Assembly (NCBI GenBank): GCA_019677205.1
Contig: JAAMXY010001198.1
Location: 1-46,924, forward strand
Length of the DNA: 46,924 nucleotides
From: Pinguiococcus pyrenoidosus
Taxonomy: Eukaryota; Sar; Pinguiophyceae; Pinguiochrysidales; Pinguiochrysidaceae
Reading direction: 5' to 3'
Part shown: positions 1 to 12,300 of the stretch, piece after piece
Position numbering within the stretch: the first letter of the stretch is position 1
Layout of the letters: each line of letters opens with the position of its first letter
Notes under the pieces: model-generated
Database searches by the model: none
Told to the model about the DNA's origin: nothing
Seen by the model: the letters and a program-made list of their open reading frames with translations, nothing else
Made by a program: the position numbers and the translations under genes

Positions 1-1309
1 ACGCGGGCAACCCAAGGTCTGCCAGACCGTGCTCCTTGTGCCTCGACTTGAAGACGTCGGCGTCCAGAAAGTACTCCGGAATGCATTCGTCCGGAGTCCA
101 CTCGTAGAGATGTTCCATGTCGGTTGGGTAATGCTCAGGCACGAAGTTCGCCCGCACTGCGCGTTGGAGCTCGTCCATCGGAAGCGTTCTCGCGAGATAG
201 ATGGAAAGCGTCAGAGACCCCAGCGACTCGGGAATGTGATGCGGAGGCGTGGAGTGCAGGTAGGTGCTGTCCAGCTGGTCGTTGCCCTTCGAGATCCGAT
301 ACTTGGACTTCTTGAGGTCGCGCCAGCCCCCAAAAGGCACTTTGAAATCCGTCACCCACGGAAGAATCGGGTGCCTCCCGAAGCCGTGCCCCGCGACGCG
401 CCCCGCAGCGGTATTTAAGGCCATGAGGTACTCCAGATTCGTGATCTGTCGCCGCGCCCATCTGGTGGTGATGGTGCTGTCGTATCCCGGAGGCTTCCCT
501 ATGGAAAGCGGCGCTGCCTCTCTTGGGGCCCCCGACAAGACAGACGGCTCCACGCCCTTGCGCCAACCTCCTGGATCAACGGGTAGAACATACACCCAGC
601 CATCGATCCCCAGGAAAACGTTCTCCGGCCGGAGAGCTTCCCCGAAGAAGTGGCCCCGTTTGTGGCCATCAGCCACTGCGCGCACAAGCTGATAGAAGAT
701 GAATCGCAGCTGGAGCTCGCGCGACGTGATTGGCGACATGCTCTGCAGACCGCGTACGCAGACATGGTCCCACGCAGATGGTCGCGAGGCTCGCGCAAGC
801 AGACTGCGCAGCGACTCCCGCGGTCCCCGGAGGAGGTCGATGTGCACATCAGCTCCACTTGACGTTCTCGCCCTGGTCCTTGCGAACAAGGGCAGGACGC
901 CGCCTTGGGCAGATCCCAGCGGAGTCCAGGCGGCGGCCACGCCAAGGGAACGGATCGGCCCGGTCGCCTCGCTCTTCGAAGTGGCTCCATGAGGATAGAA
1001 ACGGCGCATAGCAGCCTCCACTTGCGACAACGGAGCCTCTGCGCCCTCGGAGCCAGCAGCATGTACCAGCGCTAGCGCGTGATGCACCAAGTCGTCCTGT
1101 GCAAGCTGCCCCGCGTATCCAGAATGCCGCCCCCGAACTGCGGGCGACTCCAGCATGCAGTGGAACAGCACCGGCGTTCCATGCGGTAGCGATCCCCGAG
1201 AGCTACTGGCCGAGGGAAAGGTCAGCGGCTGGCAGAAGCGGATCCCGAGGTGCTCTCGAACGACAGCGCGCAGCTCGGCGACACGGAGCTCCTTCTGAGG
1301 CTCTGCCAT
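1..1309 (-). CDS. BEACH-domain protein, WDR81/GFS12 type (N-terminal part)
   Basis: One open frame runs from an ATG at 1309 (preceded in frame by TAG at 1328-1330) off the left edge, giving about 436 residues of the N-terminus. A kinase-like stretch around residues 195-235 contains FIFYQLVRAVADGH and LRPENVFLG. It is followed by WARRQITNLEYLMALNTAAG, LPWVTDF and, near the edge, HLYEWTPDECIPEY, the hallmark of BEACH domains. A kinase-like region directly before BEACH is the layout of animal WDR81 and plant GFS12, which act in endosomal and vacuolar trafficking. WD40 repeats would be expected beyond the window edge. The kinase-like part shows no clear HRD or DFG and is probably not an active kinase. 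BEACH assignment is firm; the orthology is inferred from domain order. Confidence 0.85.
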   Translation of the reverse strand, partial: MAEPQKELRVAELRAVVREHLGIRFCQPLTFPSASSSRGSLPHGTPVLFHCMLESPAVRGRHSGYAGQLAQDDLVHHALALVHAAGSEGAEAPLSQVEAAMRRFYPHGATSKSEATGPIRSLGVAAAWTPLGSAQGGVLPLFARTRARTSSGADVHIDLLRGPRESLRSLLARASRPSAWDHVCVRGLQSMSPITSRELQLRFIFYQLVRAVADGHKRGHFFGEALRPENVFLGIDGWVYVLPVDPGGWRKGVEPSVLSGAPREAAPLSIGKPPGYDSTITTRWARRQITNLEYLMALNTAAGRVAGHGFGRHPILPWVTDFKVPFGGWRDLKKSKYRISKGNDQLDSTYLHSTPPHHIPESLGSLTLSIYLARTLPMDELQRAVRANFVPEHYPTDMEHLYEWTPDECIPEYFLDADVFKSRHKEHGLADLGLPA

Positions 1310-1648
1310 GAGGATTTCTCGACTGTTCTAGTAAAGTCCTCCCATATCTAAGGGCGCCAAGGCTTGCGCAAGCCCAGTACAAGGGTCTGGGATCAAAACA
1401 AGGCGGAGCGACGCCACAGAGAAACGCGTGTGGCGAAGATATTCAAAGTCCAAGCGCGTTTGCGCGGGAAAGACGAATTTCGCCCAGTCAGCGAATTCGA
1501 GAACCGAGCGGGGAGGCCCCCAATATACCTGCGGGCGCACAAGCGCCGATTTCGCGCCTTTCTCCTACGGCGCTTTTGAGAAACGCCAAGGCCTCGCGAG
1601 CGCCATGCGCACTTGCCTAGACTCCCCAAAGTTTGTGGTGACGTAGCG
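1310..1648. other. Divergent intergenic region
   Basis: This stretch separates the start codons of the BEACH gene (-) and the hemW-like gene (+), so it should hold both promoters. No TATA box or other motif stands out. An upstream ORF of 13 codons (ATG at 1605, stop TAG at 1644-1646) ends two bases before the hemW-like ATG at 1649. Confidence 0.6.
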
Positions 1649-3355
1649 ATGCCGATGCTGAGTTGTGGCGCTGCGCAAACTCCGGCGACAAGGGCGGTTT
1701 TGGCGCATCTCGTCTCTGTCGCATGGCTGGTTTCGGCCTTCGGCGTCAAAGAAGGCGTCCGAAACGCCTACGTGCACGTGCCTTTCTGCCGCCAGCGCTG
1801 CTTCTACTGCGACTTCCCTATCCGCGTGGTGAGCGCGGACGAGGCGGCGCTAGAGAGGCAGTCAGAGCGATATCTGGGGCTTCTCGAAAGGGAGATGAGA
1901 GCTTCACGGGGCATTGGGGCGCCTCACGTGTTGGAGACGCTGTACATAGGAGGCGGTACGCCGAGCTTGATGCCTGCGGCGCATCTTCGGCGCTTGCTCA
2001 CGAGTCTGGAGGCGGAGGGGATCGTCTGTAATGAGCATTCCGAGTTCACCATGGAGATGGACCCAGGTACTCGCCTGCATTTTTTTGGTGGGGCAGCGCC
2101 ATTTTTGACCGCCGCATCCTTTGTGTTGACCACCGTATCATGCTGGAGAGTTCGAGTTCTTCCTTCGGGCTGTGCCAACGTTGTCCTCGTAGTCTTTTCT
2201 TTCTTTCTCTTGGTCGTCGTCCTGCTCTGACGGCGCCGTGGCATGGCACCTTAGGCACCTTTGACAGCGAGAAGCTTGAGCAATACCTCGCCTGCGGAGT
2301 AAATCGCGTGAGCCTTGGGCTGCAGAGCTTTCAGGATGACGTGTTGGAGTCTCTCGGCCGATTTCACCGCCGCGCAGATGTCTACGAGGCGCTGGATCTG
2401 CTTCGCCAAGCAGGGATCTCGAATGTCAGCGTTGATCTCATCTCCGGCCTGCCCGGCCGTGACATCAGGAGGTGGGAAGAGGACTTGCGAGAGGTGTCTG
2501 GGCTTGTGCGAAGCGGTCAGGTGAATCACGTGTCCGTCTACGATCTGCAAGTTGAGGACCGTACAGTGTTCGGGCGGCGAGGCCTTCAGCCCGGCGACGG
2601 CCTGCTCCCCACCGAAGACGTGGCCGCGAAGATGTACTGCCGTGCCCATGAGATCCTCGAGGAGGCTGCTTTGGAGCACTATGAAGTCTCCAACTACGCA
2701 CTGCCAGGCTGTCGGAGCAGGCACAACTCGGCGTACTGGAAACGAAAGCCATTCTACGGCATGGGCATGGGGGCAGCATCCTTCCTGGGCGGGAAGAGGT
2801 GAGCACCATCCGAGCCATGTGCGCCAAACGGTCAAGTGGGCTTGCATCGCCGTGCACATCTTCTCACGTTCACGCCGAAGGTTCTCTAGACCTAGATCGC
2901 TGAGTGACTACAAACTCTGGGTGGCGCTGCTTGAGGAGCAGGGTATGGACGTGGCTGGTCGCTTGGCTGAGGATGGCGAAGACGTGCCTGATCATTCCGA
3001 GGAGACGGACGCGTTCTTGGAGGAAGTCATGCTTGGTCTTCGGACGAAAGACGGAATCGACATGGAGGAGCTAGCCCAGAAGTATGGCGAGGACTGCGCG
3101 GAGCAGCTGCGTGGCATTCTCCAGCCCGTGGAGCACGTGCGCATCGAGGGCAAGAGGATCGGACTCGTCGCGCCCGAAGGCTTCTTGCTTTCGAATGACA
3201 TCATCTCGACGGTGTTTGCAGAGGTGGACGACATGGGTGCTGCGCGAAGCACGCAGACGCCTCCTTGCGTGCCTGTTTCTGATGGGCGATGCTCTGGACA
3301 AGAAGCACACCTTGAGAATGGACAAGAAGCACACCTTGAGAAAGGAGCAGGATGA
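1649..3355 (+). CDS. hemW: HemW-like radical SAM heme chaperone (RSAD1/HemN family)
   Basis: Three exons: 1649-2066, 2255-2798, 2881-3355. The introns are GT-AG, 188 and 82 bp, and the phases agree, giving 478 residues. The radical SAM motif is HVPFCRQRCFYCDF, a CxxxCxxC iron-sulfur ligand set followed by D-F as in HemW, rather than the CxC ending of true HemN coproporphyrinogen oxidases. Downstream are YIGGGTPSLM, EMDPGTFDSEKL (spanning intron 1), VNRVSLGLQSFQDD and VDLISGLPG, all typical of the family. HemW proteins bind heme and are thought to insert it into respiratory enzymes, in mitochondria for RSAD1. About 45 N-terminal residues before the motif could be a targeting sequence. The C-terminus ends in a duplicated 8-residue unit, GQEAHLEN/GQEAHLEK. 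The start is the first ATG in the frame after a non-ATG stretch and is less certain than the exons. Confidence 0.88.
3296..3342 (+). repeat. 24-bp direct repeat in the hemW-like C-terminus
   Basis: A 24-bp unit beginning ggacaagaagcacacc occurs twice head to tail. It encodes the GQEAHLE repeat at the extreme C-terminus and adds whole codons, so the frame is kept. Confidence 0.85.
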
Positions 3356-3389
3356 TATGCAGAACACGAAGTTGCTACTGCATCAGCGG

Positions 3390-6300
3390 TCACCGCCGAT
3401 GTTTTTTCGAGCTCTCAATCTGGTCTGCTATTCCAAGTCGGTGAATCGCCCTCTTGCGCTTCTTCTCCGCCCTCTTCTTCTCCAAAGCTTTCCCCACTTG
3501 AGCATACCCCTGCACAAAGTGCTGCGATCCCACGCACCGCTCGAGTCGTTCCAGCGTTTCAGCGACTTCGGCAAGCAGCGCCTCACTTCTTGAGCCGGTT
3601 GGCTGCCGAGCTGGGGTGGTCGCCTGCACCTCTTCCGTCGCCGCGTTCCTCAAGCGAATCAAGGCGTGAAGCGCCGGAATCAGATTGGCTTCGAGCATGG
3701 CCTTGGTGCCATCGTTTTGCCCCTCCGGCAGGCACAAGCAGCGGAAGAAGCGGGAGACTGCAATCTTCCGGTCCATGCCCTTCTGCTCGTGACAAAGGAA
3801 CGACATGCGCTGGATGAGCCACTCGGTCCCTTTCTCGCCGGGAGGGAACCGCCGGCACAACCAGGCTAGGTTCTCCGCAGCGTCCGATACCAAACTGCCC
3901 GGTAGCTCCTGATCAGTATTGACTTGTAGCACGAATCGTCGAACGAGCTGGTAGTGCCGGTTCTCGGACGACAGCAGATCACGGACCCGACGAAACTCGA
4001 GCTTGGAAGCCTCGCCCCGCAGCAGCATACTCCAGAGACGCGCTCCCGCGGTGCGCACCCAGGCATGGGGATAGGCAAGCAGCTCGGAGATGATGTCGAT
4101 CGGCAGCACGGTGCCGTCGTCGGGCCGCACCGGCTGCGCCAGGAGGCTCGCACATGCAGCCGGAAGCGTCTTTCCCAGCTTTTCGACGCTCACGAGGGAG
4201 TGGTAGACAAAGATCCAGTCCTCCGACGCAGACTTTACCGTTGGCTCCGCAATAAGCCCGGAGAGCAAGCGGAAGATCGACTGAAGCACCTTTGCCGGAT
4301 AGTCCGCTCTCTTTGCGCTTGGCGTTCTGTAAACGAAGACCAAGCCCGCGCCTTGGGCACCGGCCCTCCAGAACTCCAGACCCTTGTCCTTCTGCAGCCA
4401 GCTAAGGGTCAAGTTCCGCATCTCGGCGAGGGCGTCGTCTCCAACTCCCTTCAGCAGGCGTGCCAGGGCTTCTTCGGCTTCCTTGCGCACCGCTTCGCTA
4501 TTGTCAGAAGTCAGGCGCACAAAGATAGGTAGGAACATGTCCATGGCGTATCGATCTAGAACCGCCTTCGGCAGTCTCTTCAAGAGAAGGCTCATCATCC
4601 TCATGGCGCTTATCCGACCATCAAGATCCTGATACTCGAGGTTCGCAATCAGCTGCTTCACCAAGATGTCCAGCTTCTTGTCGGTGAGAGGATACGTGAT
4701 GAGGAAATCGACGAAGATCTGCGTTGCGATGCTTCGCACGCTGGGATTGAAGCTCTGGACGTAGACCTTCGATACTTTGTCCATGAGATCGTACACTTCG
4801 GGGGTCAGCAGCCTTCTGCGGACCACGGACTTGACGAGCGTGAAGGTTGCCGGCTCCGGATCGGGCTCCAAGGCCGCCGACTGGAGGAACAGCAGGAGGA
4901 CACGAAATTGCTTGTCGTTGAGAAGCTTCCTCTGCACATCCTCCGCGGGATCCTCTGGCCCTTCCTGCCGATCCTCGTCCGCGATGAGAGCCGCAAGCGC
5001 CTTGAAGGCGCCGAGCACAACTTCGTTCTTGTTCGTCTCAAACGTCTTGCTGTGCTTCATCATGACCGATAGCAGCCCGGAGCACAGCTGACCTCGCCAG
5101 TCGTGGATGGACCTCAGTTCGAGAGGGATCAGGAGAGTCAGTGAGCGGCACGCAGCTCTCGTGACGGAGCTTTCGAAGGCGTGGCCTCTGTTGAGGAAGC
5201 GCGCCAAGAGAGGGACGAACGCGTCTGCCAGGTCCGAATTCTGCTGTTGAACTTCACTTCTCCGCTTCAGCGCCGCATTCAGCAGGAAGAACGCATAGCG
5301 CAGCGCAGCCGTGGTAGCCGCATTTGCGGTCAAGTCAGCCTTGGCACCCAGCTTCAGCTTCTTCGCCGCGTGCTGAAGCCGTCCGGTCAGGACAGGAGCG
5401 CTTGCTCCATCCAGGACGCTGACGTTCTCCCTCTGAACCTCGAGCTTGCGCTTTCGCGCCTCGGCCGCCGTCCTCGCCATCTGCGCCTCACTCGCGATCC
5501 AGCCGCGAACTCGTGACCTCCTTACATCGTCTGGCCTGCGCGTTTCAGATGTCTGCTCCTTCTGCTGGCCATCTTCTTCCATTCTCTCTTCGCTTGGCGC
5601 ATACAATGGCTGCGAGGCATCTCGTGAGATACGAATCAGTGGCGCCATCGTTGCGTGCGTGTAGAGCAGGATTTCGTCCACCCGGAACGACGGATTCAAG
5701 CTCAGCCCCCTCGCCACGCGCATGATGGCTTCTTGGAGCTTGTTCGCGTGCCTCACTTCGAGATCAGGATCTAGCAGAGGCGTCAGCAACGGGCTCAGCA
5801 TTGCGTGCACCGCACTGACGCTTTGGGGCGTCTCGGGACAAGCCGCTGCATAGCTTGGTCGACACAGCAAGCGTGAGCTGAGAATCTCCAAGGCGTCGTA
5901 CGCCTTTATCCCCTTCGCCTCACGCATCGAAGATATCGACGTCGCATCGACGTTCCTCATCTCCTTCAGCATGCCTACTTTGCCCACGATATCTTCCACA
6001 AGCAGGCTGACCACGTCGCCGACGCTCGTATCCAGAGCCGGCAGCTCCGGCAGTTGCGCCTGTTCGTCGATTCCATCGTCGACAGTTGCGGGCTTCCACA
6101 AGTGAGCGGCGTCCAAAGGGGGGCTGTACGACTCCGCGACGGCTTTCAACACGGTGTGCAGCGTGTAGCCCCGGACGTGCAGCTGGTATCCCTCCGTGAG
6201 GCTCGACGCAAGCTCCCCGACAACTGCCCGCAGATACTTTGGCCCCAGCGTGGAGGCCACATTACCAAGCACCTTCCGCGCTTGGTCTCGGAGATTCACG

Positions 6301-9300
6301 TCTCTGAGCTTCAGCTGTGAGCACAGGACGAGCAGAAGATTCGGAAGCCTCAAGCGAAGGCTCGATTCCGGGAGCACCCGAATGAAGTTCAGATAAGCGT
6401 ACGCCACTGGCGCACGGCAGACGTGGATCGTCGTATTGGACTTGTCCCTTGTTTTCTTCGTCACTGCGCGCTGAACTTCCGGAAGGATGCGACGATTGAG
6501 CTGTTGCCAAACTCTCTCCCGCAGCTGGATCGCATCTTTGGCGTCTCCGCTGTCGTGCTCAACCTCAGAGCCGTTGCCGTCCTCAGCATCCTCCACCTCG
6601 TCTGCGTCCTCTCCGGCTTCGTCACCGTCACCGGCGCCATCCTTAGCGTCATCCGTGTGAACTTTGGTATCCTTGTCGTCATCCTTGTTGTCCTTGTCGT
6701 CGTCGTCTTCATCGCCGTCTTCGTCTTCGTCTTCGTCTTCGTCTTCCTCCTCGTCATTGCCATCAGTGCCCTCGCTGTTGTCCTTCTGCTTGCCACCTCC
6801 TGCTCTCGTCGTCATTTTGGTTGGAAGAGTACCGGAGGCATGATCTTGCTCTTGAGTCTCTCCATCAATCTCTGCGGCGACGTCTTCATCTTCGGCGGGC
6901 GGGACCACATCGAATGTGAAGTTCTCGCTGATGTACCGCAGGGTGGTGACCAGCTGATTCTCACGATTCGGAAAGCGCCGAAGCTGCTGCAAGACGTTCC
7001 GGATGAGACCCACGTACTGCGGCCAGGACAGGTGCCGGCAAACGGCGCCCACTAGCTTCGCGGCCTCCTTGAGATAGTTCTCGCGCTTCTCAACATACTT
7101 GCTCCGCAGGGGAGCTAAGGACAGGGGCAGTAAGATCTTTGTCACCGTGCTCGGACTAAACACATCCTGCGAAGCCAGCAGGGATCGAAGGCGGGAAAGC
7201 GCACGAGCTCGGCGGTGGATCTGGATGTGATACACGTTGACGAAGAAGTTGTCTAGCTCGTCGTCGTGTTCCGTACGCAAGGCATGCAGATCACCATGCC
7301 AACCTCCTCCGATCCTGTCGGGAAAGGCCGCTGCCACCGCCCCAAGCAGCTTGAAGGATGCCTGCTGAATTGCCTCGGACTTGCTGCTGAGACCGGCTTT
7401 GAGATTCGGGAGCAACGCAGAACTGAGGACCGAAATCCAGCACTGCCTCTCGAGGTACGCACCGAGACCCTCGTTGTCCTGGAGCGTCTTGACGAAACTC
7501 GTGAGACTGCTCAACGCCGCGAAGGCAGCAATCCGCAGAGAGACTTCGGCGTCGCCGACAAAGTGAATGCAAATTCCTACGACAACGGCCAGAGCAGACG
7601 CCATGGGCGCAACGAGAGAACCGTAGCCATCAATTGCCCCCTCCGAGTAAAACGCGTCGGTCGACGCTGGAGCCAGCCGGCTCGTCCAGTTCGGCTTCTT
7701 CTGCAAGAGGGAGGCCCACCCAGCCCCATCTTCCTGCGCACGACCAGCGAGGGCGTTCAGGCCTTCCACGATGGTGTCCAGATCCCGCTGAGAGTTGACA
7801 TCCTTCGGATCGTACGCATTCAACGAGACGACACACTCGGCAACGGCACCGAAGTGGACCAGCAGCGCGTTGTCCGTCTGATCGACGAGGGCATCAGCTC
7901 GCGCACAAGTGCGTTCGAAGCTCTGCGCGACGTGCAGCCGCAGCTTGGACATTTGCTCGCCCGCGGCCGCATTCTTCGAAGGTCCCAGCACCTTGCCGAG
8001 AAGACGAAGGTACTTGATGGCCGCACTGACTGGCGTCATCGGGAGGAGATTATCGTAAGCGCGAATGATGACGAACTTCGCTTCCTCGTCCGTCGAGGCG
8101 CCCTTCCGATCCAGCTTCGGCGCGAGGTGCGGAAGCAGGAGCTGGACGAGCGTGTCCACGCTCGCCGCATCCAGCAGCCCCTGCGCATCTGCGTCGACAT
8201 GCTCCGTCACCGCCTCGGACACGCGACAGAGGATCGCCAGCTCCAGCTGCGCCAGCTTCCCCACCTTGCTGCCCAGGCTGCTGCTCAGCCGCCGCGACAA
8301 GTGCTCGAGAAGCAGCGGGAGGTGCTTGCGGATCGGACTGTTTGAGATGTCCATCTCAAGAAGCTTGTCGAACATCCGAAGGAGCTGCTGCACGATCAGG
8401 AACTGCGTCGCCGTCGACACGCTCGCGATGAGGGCGGCAACCAACGAGCTCGCCTCGACCAAGCTATTCGCCGTGTGGGAGGAGTCAGCCATGACCACGC
8501 CGAGACGCACCAAGGCGGGCGTCTTGCTCACGTCCGCGACAGTCTCCGGCAGCGCCACAATCGACCTCTCCAGCGGCCTCAAGAAGTCGGCAATATACGG
8601 CGAGAAGTCGAAATCGTCGCCGAACTGCTCGATGAGCCCACAGAGCCTCGTGATGGCCATCACCCTCAGGTTCGACGCTCTGTCCTTGCCGATGGCCGCA
8701 CCGGCCTTGGCTTGACCTTCGTCGCTTTCGCCCGCGCCGATGGAGACACCTTTCTGTACGGCACACCGTCTTGTCACGCCGATCAGTACTCGAAGGATGA
8801 TGGGAAGAAAGCCGGCAACCTTGTAACCGAGCTTGCTGACGATGTCTTTGAGCAAATGAAGGAAGCCAGCAACCTGCGCAACCTTTTCTGGCGGAACGAC
8901 GTAGTCACGGAGCTCCTCGTCCGCGTGAATTTCGCGGATCTCTCTCTTCAGCAACGCGGGTGGCAGGAGCGGCCGCAGGACCAACCCAATGAAGAACTCG
9001 AGCTCTTCGGCGCCCAGCTGCGCCATCCAGGCTAGGATGGCAGCCCTCCGCGCCGCTGGGCTCTCCTTCTGCGTCCTGACGCTGCCACTTCTTGCGGAGA
9101 GACGACCAAACAGCAACCTCACCAGAACCGGCACGAGCTCTCCCCTTTCCGACGGAGTCACGGTCTGCTCGTCGCCTGTGAGGCGAAACTTGAGCAGCGC
9201 CTCCCGCAGCCTCGAGGTCGTCTCAAGCAGACTCAGCAAAGTCTTGCGATGGTTCGTCAGCGCCGTGGATCGCCACCGGAGCAAGACGAGAAAGGCCTGC

Positions 9301-12300
9301 TTCGCCACCTTTGGATCGGCTCGTTGCAGCAGGATCTCCACGCAGGCCTTGACCAGCTCCGCCTTGTACATCGACTTGGGCGACGTCACCTTCTCAACTG
9401 CCCCGAGCACGGCGAGGAGTCTAGCGCGGAGCTCAGACGAAGTCAGTTTCACGTTCTGCATGACGAAACCGTCGTCGGAGGCCTTGTCATCAAGCGCCAG
9501 CGTTGTCGCATAGCAGTTTGCCGAGCGGAAGTACTGGACATGGAAGAATGACAGGATCACGGGGACGACCTGTCTGGATCGGTTCATCGTGATCTTGGGG
9601 CAGCGCGCAAGCGCTCCCCAGACCACTCGAAAGTGCGTTTCTCCGTCCGTCCGCTCGTCCTTGCACATCGTCCCAGCAGTTGTGGTGGACAAGCGCATGT
9701 CGCTGCAAAGCAGCAAGCCTGACTCATCGGTGATCCACGGGATACTCCCATCGTCTTTCGACATTTGCCTTTCCACGCCGGCGTCAAGATCTTCCATGGA
9801 CTGTACATCCTCGTTCTGGGGCTCGATCTGCGGCGCCGCCCTTTGCCTGTCAAGTTGTCGCAACTCGTCTCCGAGCAAGGCGCTGCAGAGGTCCAGCCCC
9901 TCAGTCGTCTCTACGACGGCCGCGAGCACAGCCGCAGACGCTCCCCAGATCGGTGAAAACTTTACGTGCAGGAGTCCGACGCAGAAGGCAGCAAGCATCT
10001 GCAGGATTGACGTCGGAACCCGCCCGCTAGCAACCCACATCTCCAGGCGATTCAGCGACGCCGTGAAGATCCTTTCGTTGTCAATGGCGAGAGGCGTCTT
10101 CTCGATTTCCAGACAGACTTCAAGGATGCGGCACCGTCCCTGAAAGATGCTGCCTGGCGCCAACGGTTCTTGCTCCTCGGTCCTCCACGGCACCGGCGCT
10201 AGTCGCGTGCACACCTCCAAGGTGTACAGGCGCAGCCAGTGCGATCCGGATCTCAAGTTGGAGGCTGCTCCGTCTCCAAGCAGGGCCTCAAAGGCTTCCG
10301 TCTCCTTGTCAAGCCCCTCCAAGTACTCATCGGGGTGGATCACATCGGAGGAGCCCAGCCTCGTTCGAAAGACCTCCACTGCCGACATGACGGAAGCGGC
10401 TGCCCGCCACGCCAGGACGCTGCAGCGCCTCGTCTCTATGAGCTCCCCAGATCGTTTGACGGCACGCCTCAGAATCTCGGCCGTGCATGAAAGAAGCTTC
10501 CGCAGGTCTCCGCTAAACCCCAGCAGCTTTGAGGTCGCAAGGGCGCTGACCCTGGAAACGCACTCCAACGCACGGCAGGAGACGACGTAGTCATCTGCGC
10601 CGGCGGACCAGCCCAGGGGAAGGTTGAGATCCCACGCATCAATTGGCTTGCCCTTCTTCGGCCGTTTCCGTTGCCCAGCGGACTGCCTCATTAGGCTAGC
10701 CGCATCTGCTGAAGAGAGGCAGGTCGGATAGACCGACAGGGCGACGATGACGCTACTCCGCAGCACCTTTCGCGGTCCAGCCCGCAGCACATCCTCCAGG
10801 CGTGATCTGCTCGCTTCGACAATGCTTCTCGGAATGTCCTTGTCGGCCGTCGCTTCATCGAGGCCCTGCTCGTGAATCTCATCGGCGAGCGCTTTGAAGC
10901 CGTCGTCCAAGAAGCCGCAGCGCAGCAAGCGCTGCAGCACAAGGAGCATCCTTGAAGTGTCCTCCAAGTTGCCCAGCAACGTGCGCAGGAGCATGGCATG
11001 GTCCCCATCGATTGAGATCTTTGCCTGCACTCGGTCCAGGAAAATCAACTCCGGCAGAAGCCGCTTCTTGTGCAGCGCCGTGGGCGTGGCCATCAAGCCA
11101 CGGAGCACCTGGGTCAGGACGTCCTCCTTCCGGAAGATGGGTGCTCTTGAGAGCCAAAGGAGGGCACAGAACTCCAAGACGGAAACGCAGGTGCCGTCGG
11201 CCGTCTCGGGTCCGGAGTAGACGCGATTCAGCAGCTCCTCTTGGACGCGGTGGAGGATGTCGTCGCTTTCCCCAAGGCGTACGAAGACTCCTCCTCTTGC
11301 GCCCGCGAGCTGCACTAGCAAATCTAGCGAGTGCTGTAGCGATCTGCCTCGCGCCCCGGCCGAGGTCCCCGAATCCGATGTCCCCGTTCCGTCCATCAGA
11401 GTGGCGGCCAGCGCATCCCAGACTGGGCGTGACTCCTTGGGATGCGCCTGATTCACCAGCGCGTCTATCAAGCGCTTTCCCATGGCGAAGGCCACCCTAG
11501 CCAACGCCTGTGAGGCTCGTTTAGCGCCACCGTCCTCTTCAACGATCAGCGGGAAGACGACGGAGAAGAGCTCCTTCGATCGGGAATGCAGCTTCTTGTT
11601 GGCGGTCTTGACGACGCTGAACACCAGCTCGCCCAGTCCACTGAGGAAATCCTTTTCCCGCGTCTCCTGCAGATTGTCGGTCATCGCCCGTGCTGCCGCC
11701 TTCAGCACCCCGACGACGTGTCGTCGAAAGGCCTTCCGCCCCACCTTCCGCAGCGCAATGGAGAAGGTCTGCGCCGCGAGCTTCCGGATGTAGTCGCGAC
11801 TGTGGCCAAGAAACGGCCCGTACAGCGGCGTCAGCAATGCCGGCAGCTTGCCAGCTCCACTTCTCTCGGCAAGGAAGCGCAGGACGTAGCCCAGGGTCTC
11901 AAACGCTTTGGTGCTCAGCTCGGCGTCGTCCACGTCGACCGCCGTGAGGATCGCCTTGCTGAGCTTGGGGAAGGCGGGCAGCAGCTCCTCCTGCAAGTCC
12001 TTGGCCATGACAGCTGCCAGCTGCAGCGCCGTGGCCTTGCAGGGCGGCGAAGGCGCCGCAAGGAGCAGCAGCAGGCGCTCCAGAATCGCATCTCGGTGGT
12101 GCAGCACATGCGCCAAGCTCTGCACCAGCGGCCACAGCTCGTAGTAGCTCCTCTTCCACAGCGGCGCGATGTTGAGCTCCCTCTGCCGATCCAGCTCCAC
12201 CGCCAGAGCACAGCGCTGCCCCGAGAAGGAGCTCTCCAGCTCTGCGCTGACAGCGCCTGCATCCAAGGCGTCGGAACGCAGCCCTCCCTCCTCGCGCAGC

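Noticed and set aside
7266-8345. 359-codon + strand frame inside UTP20
   Set aside because: Antisense to UTP20 with Arg/Gln-rich composition and no motif; explained by codon bias of the real gene.
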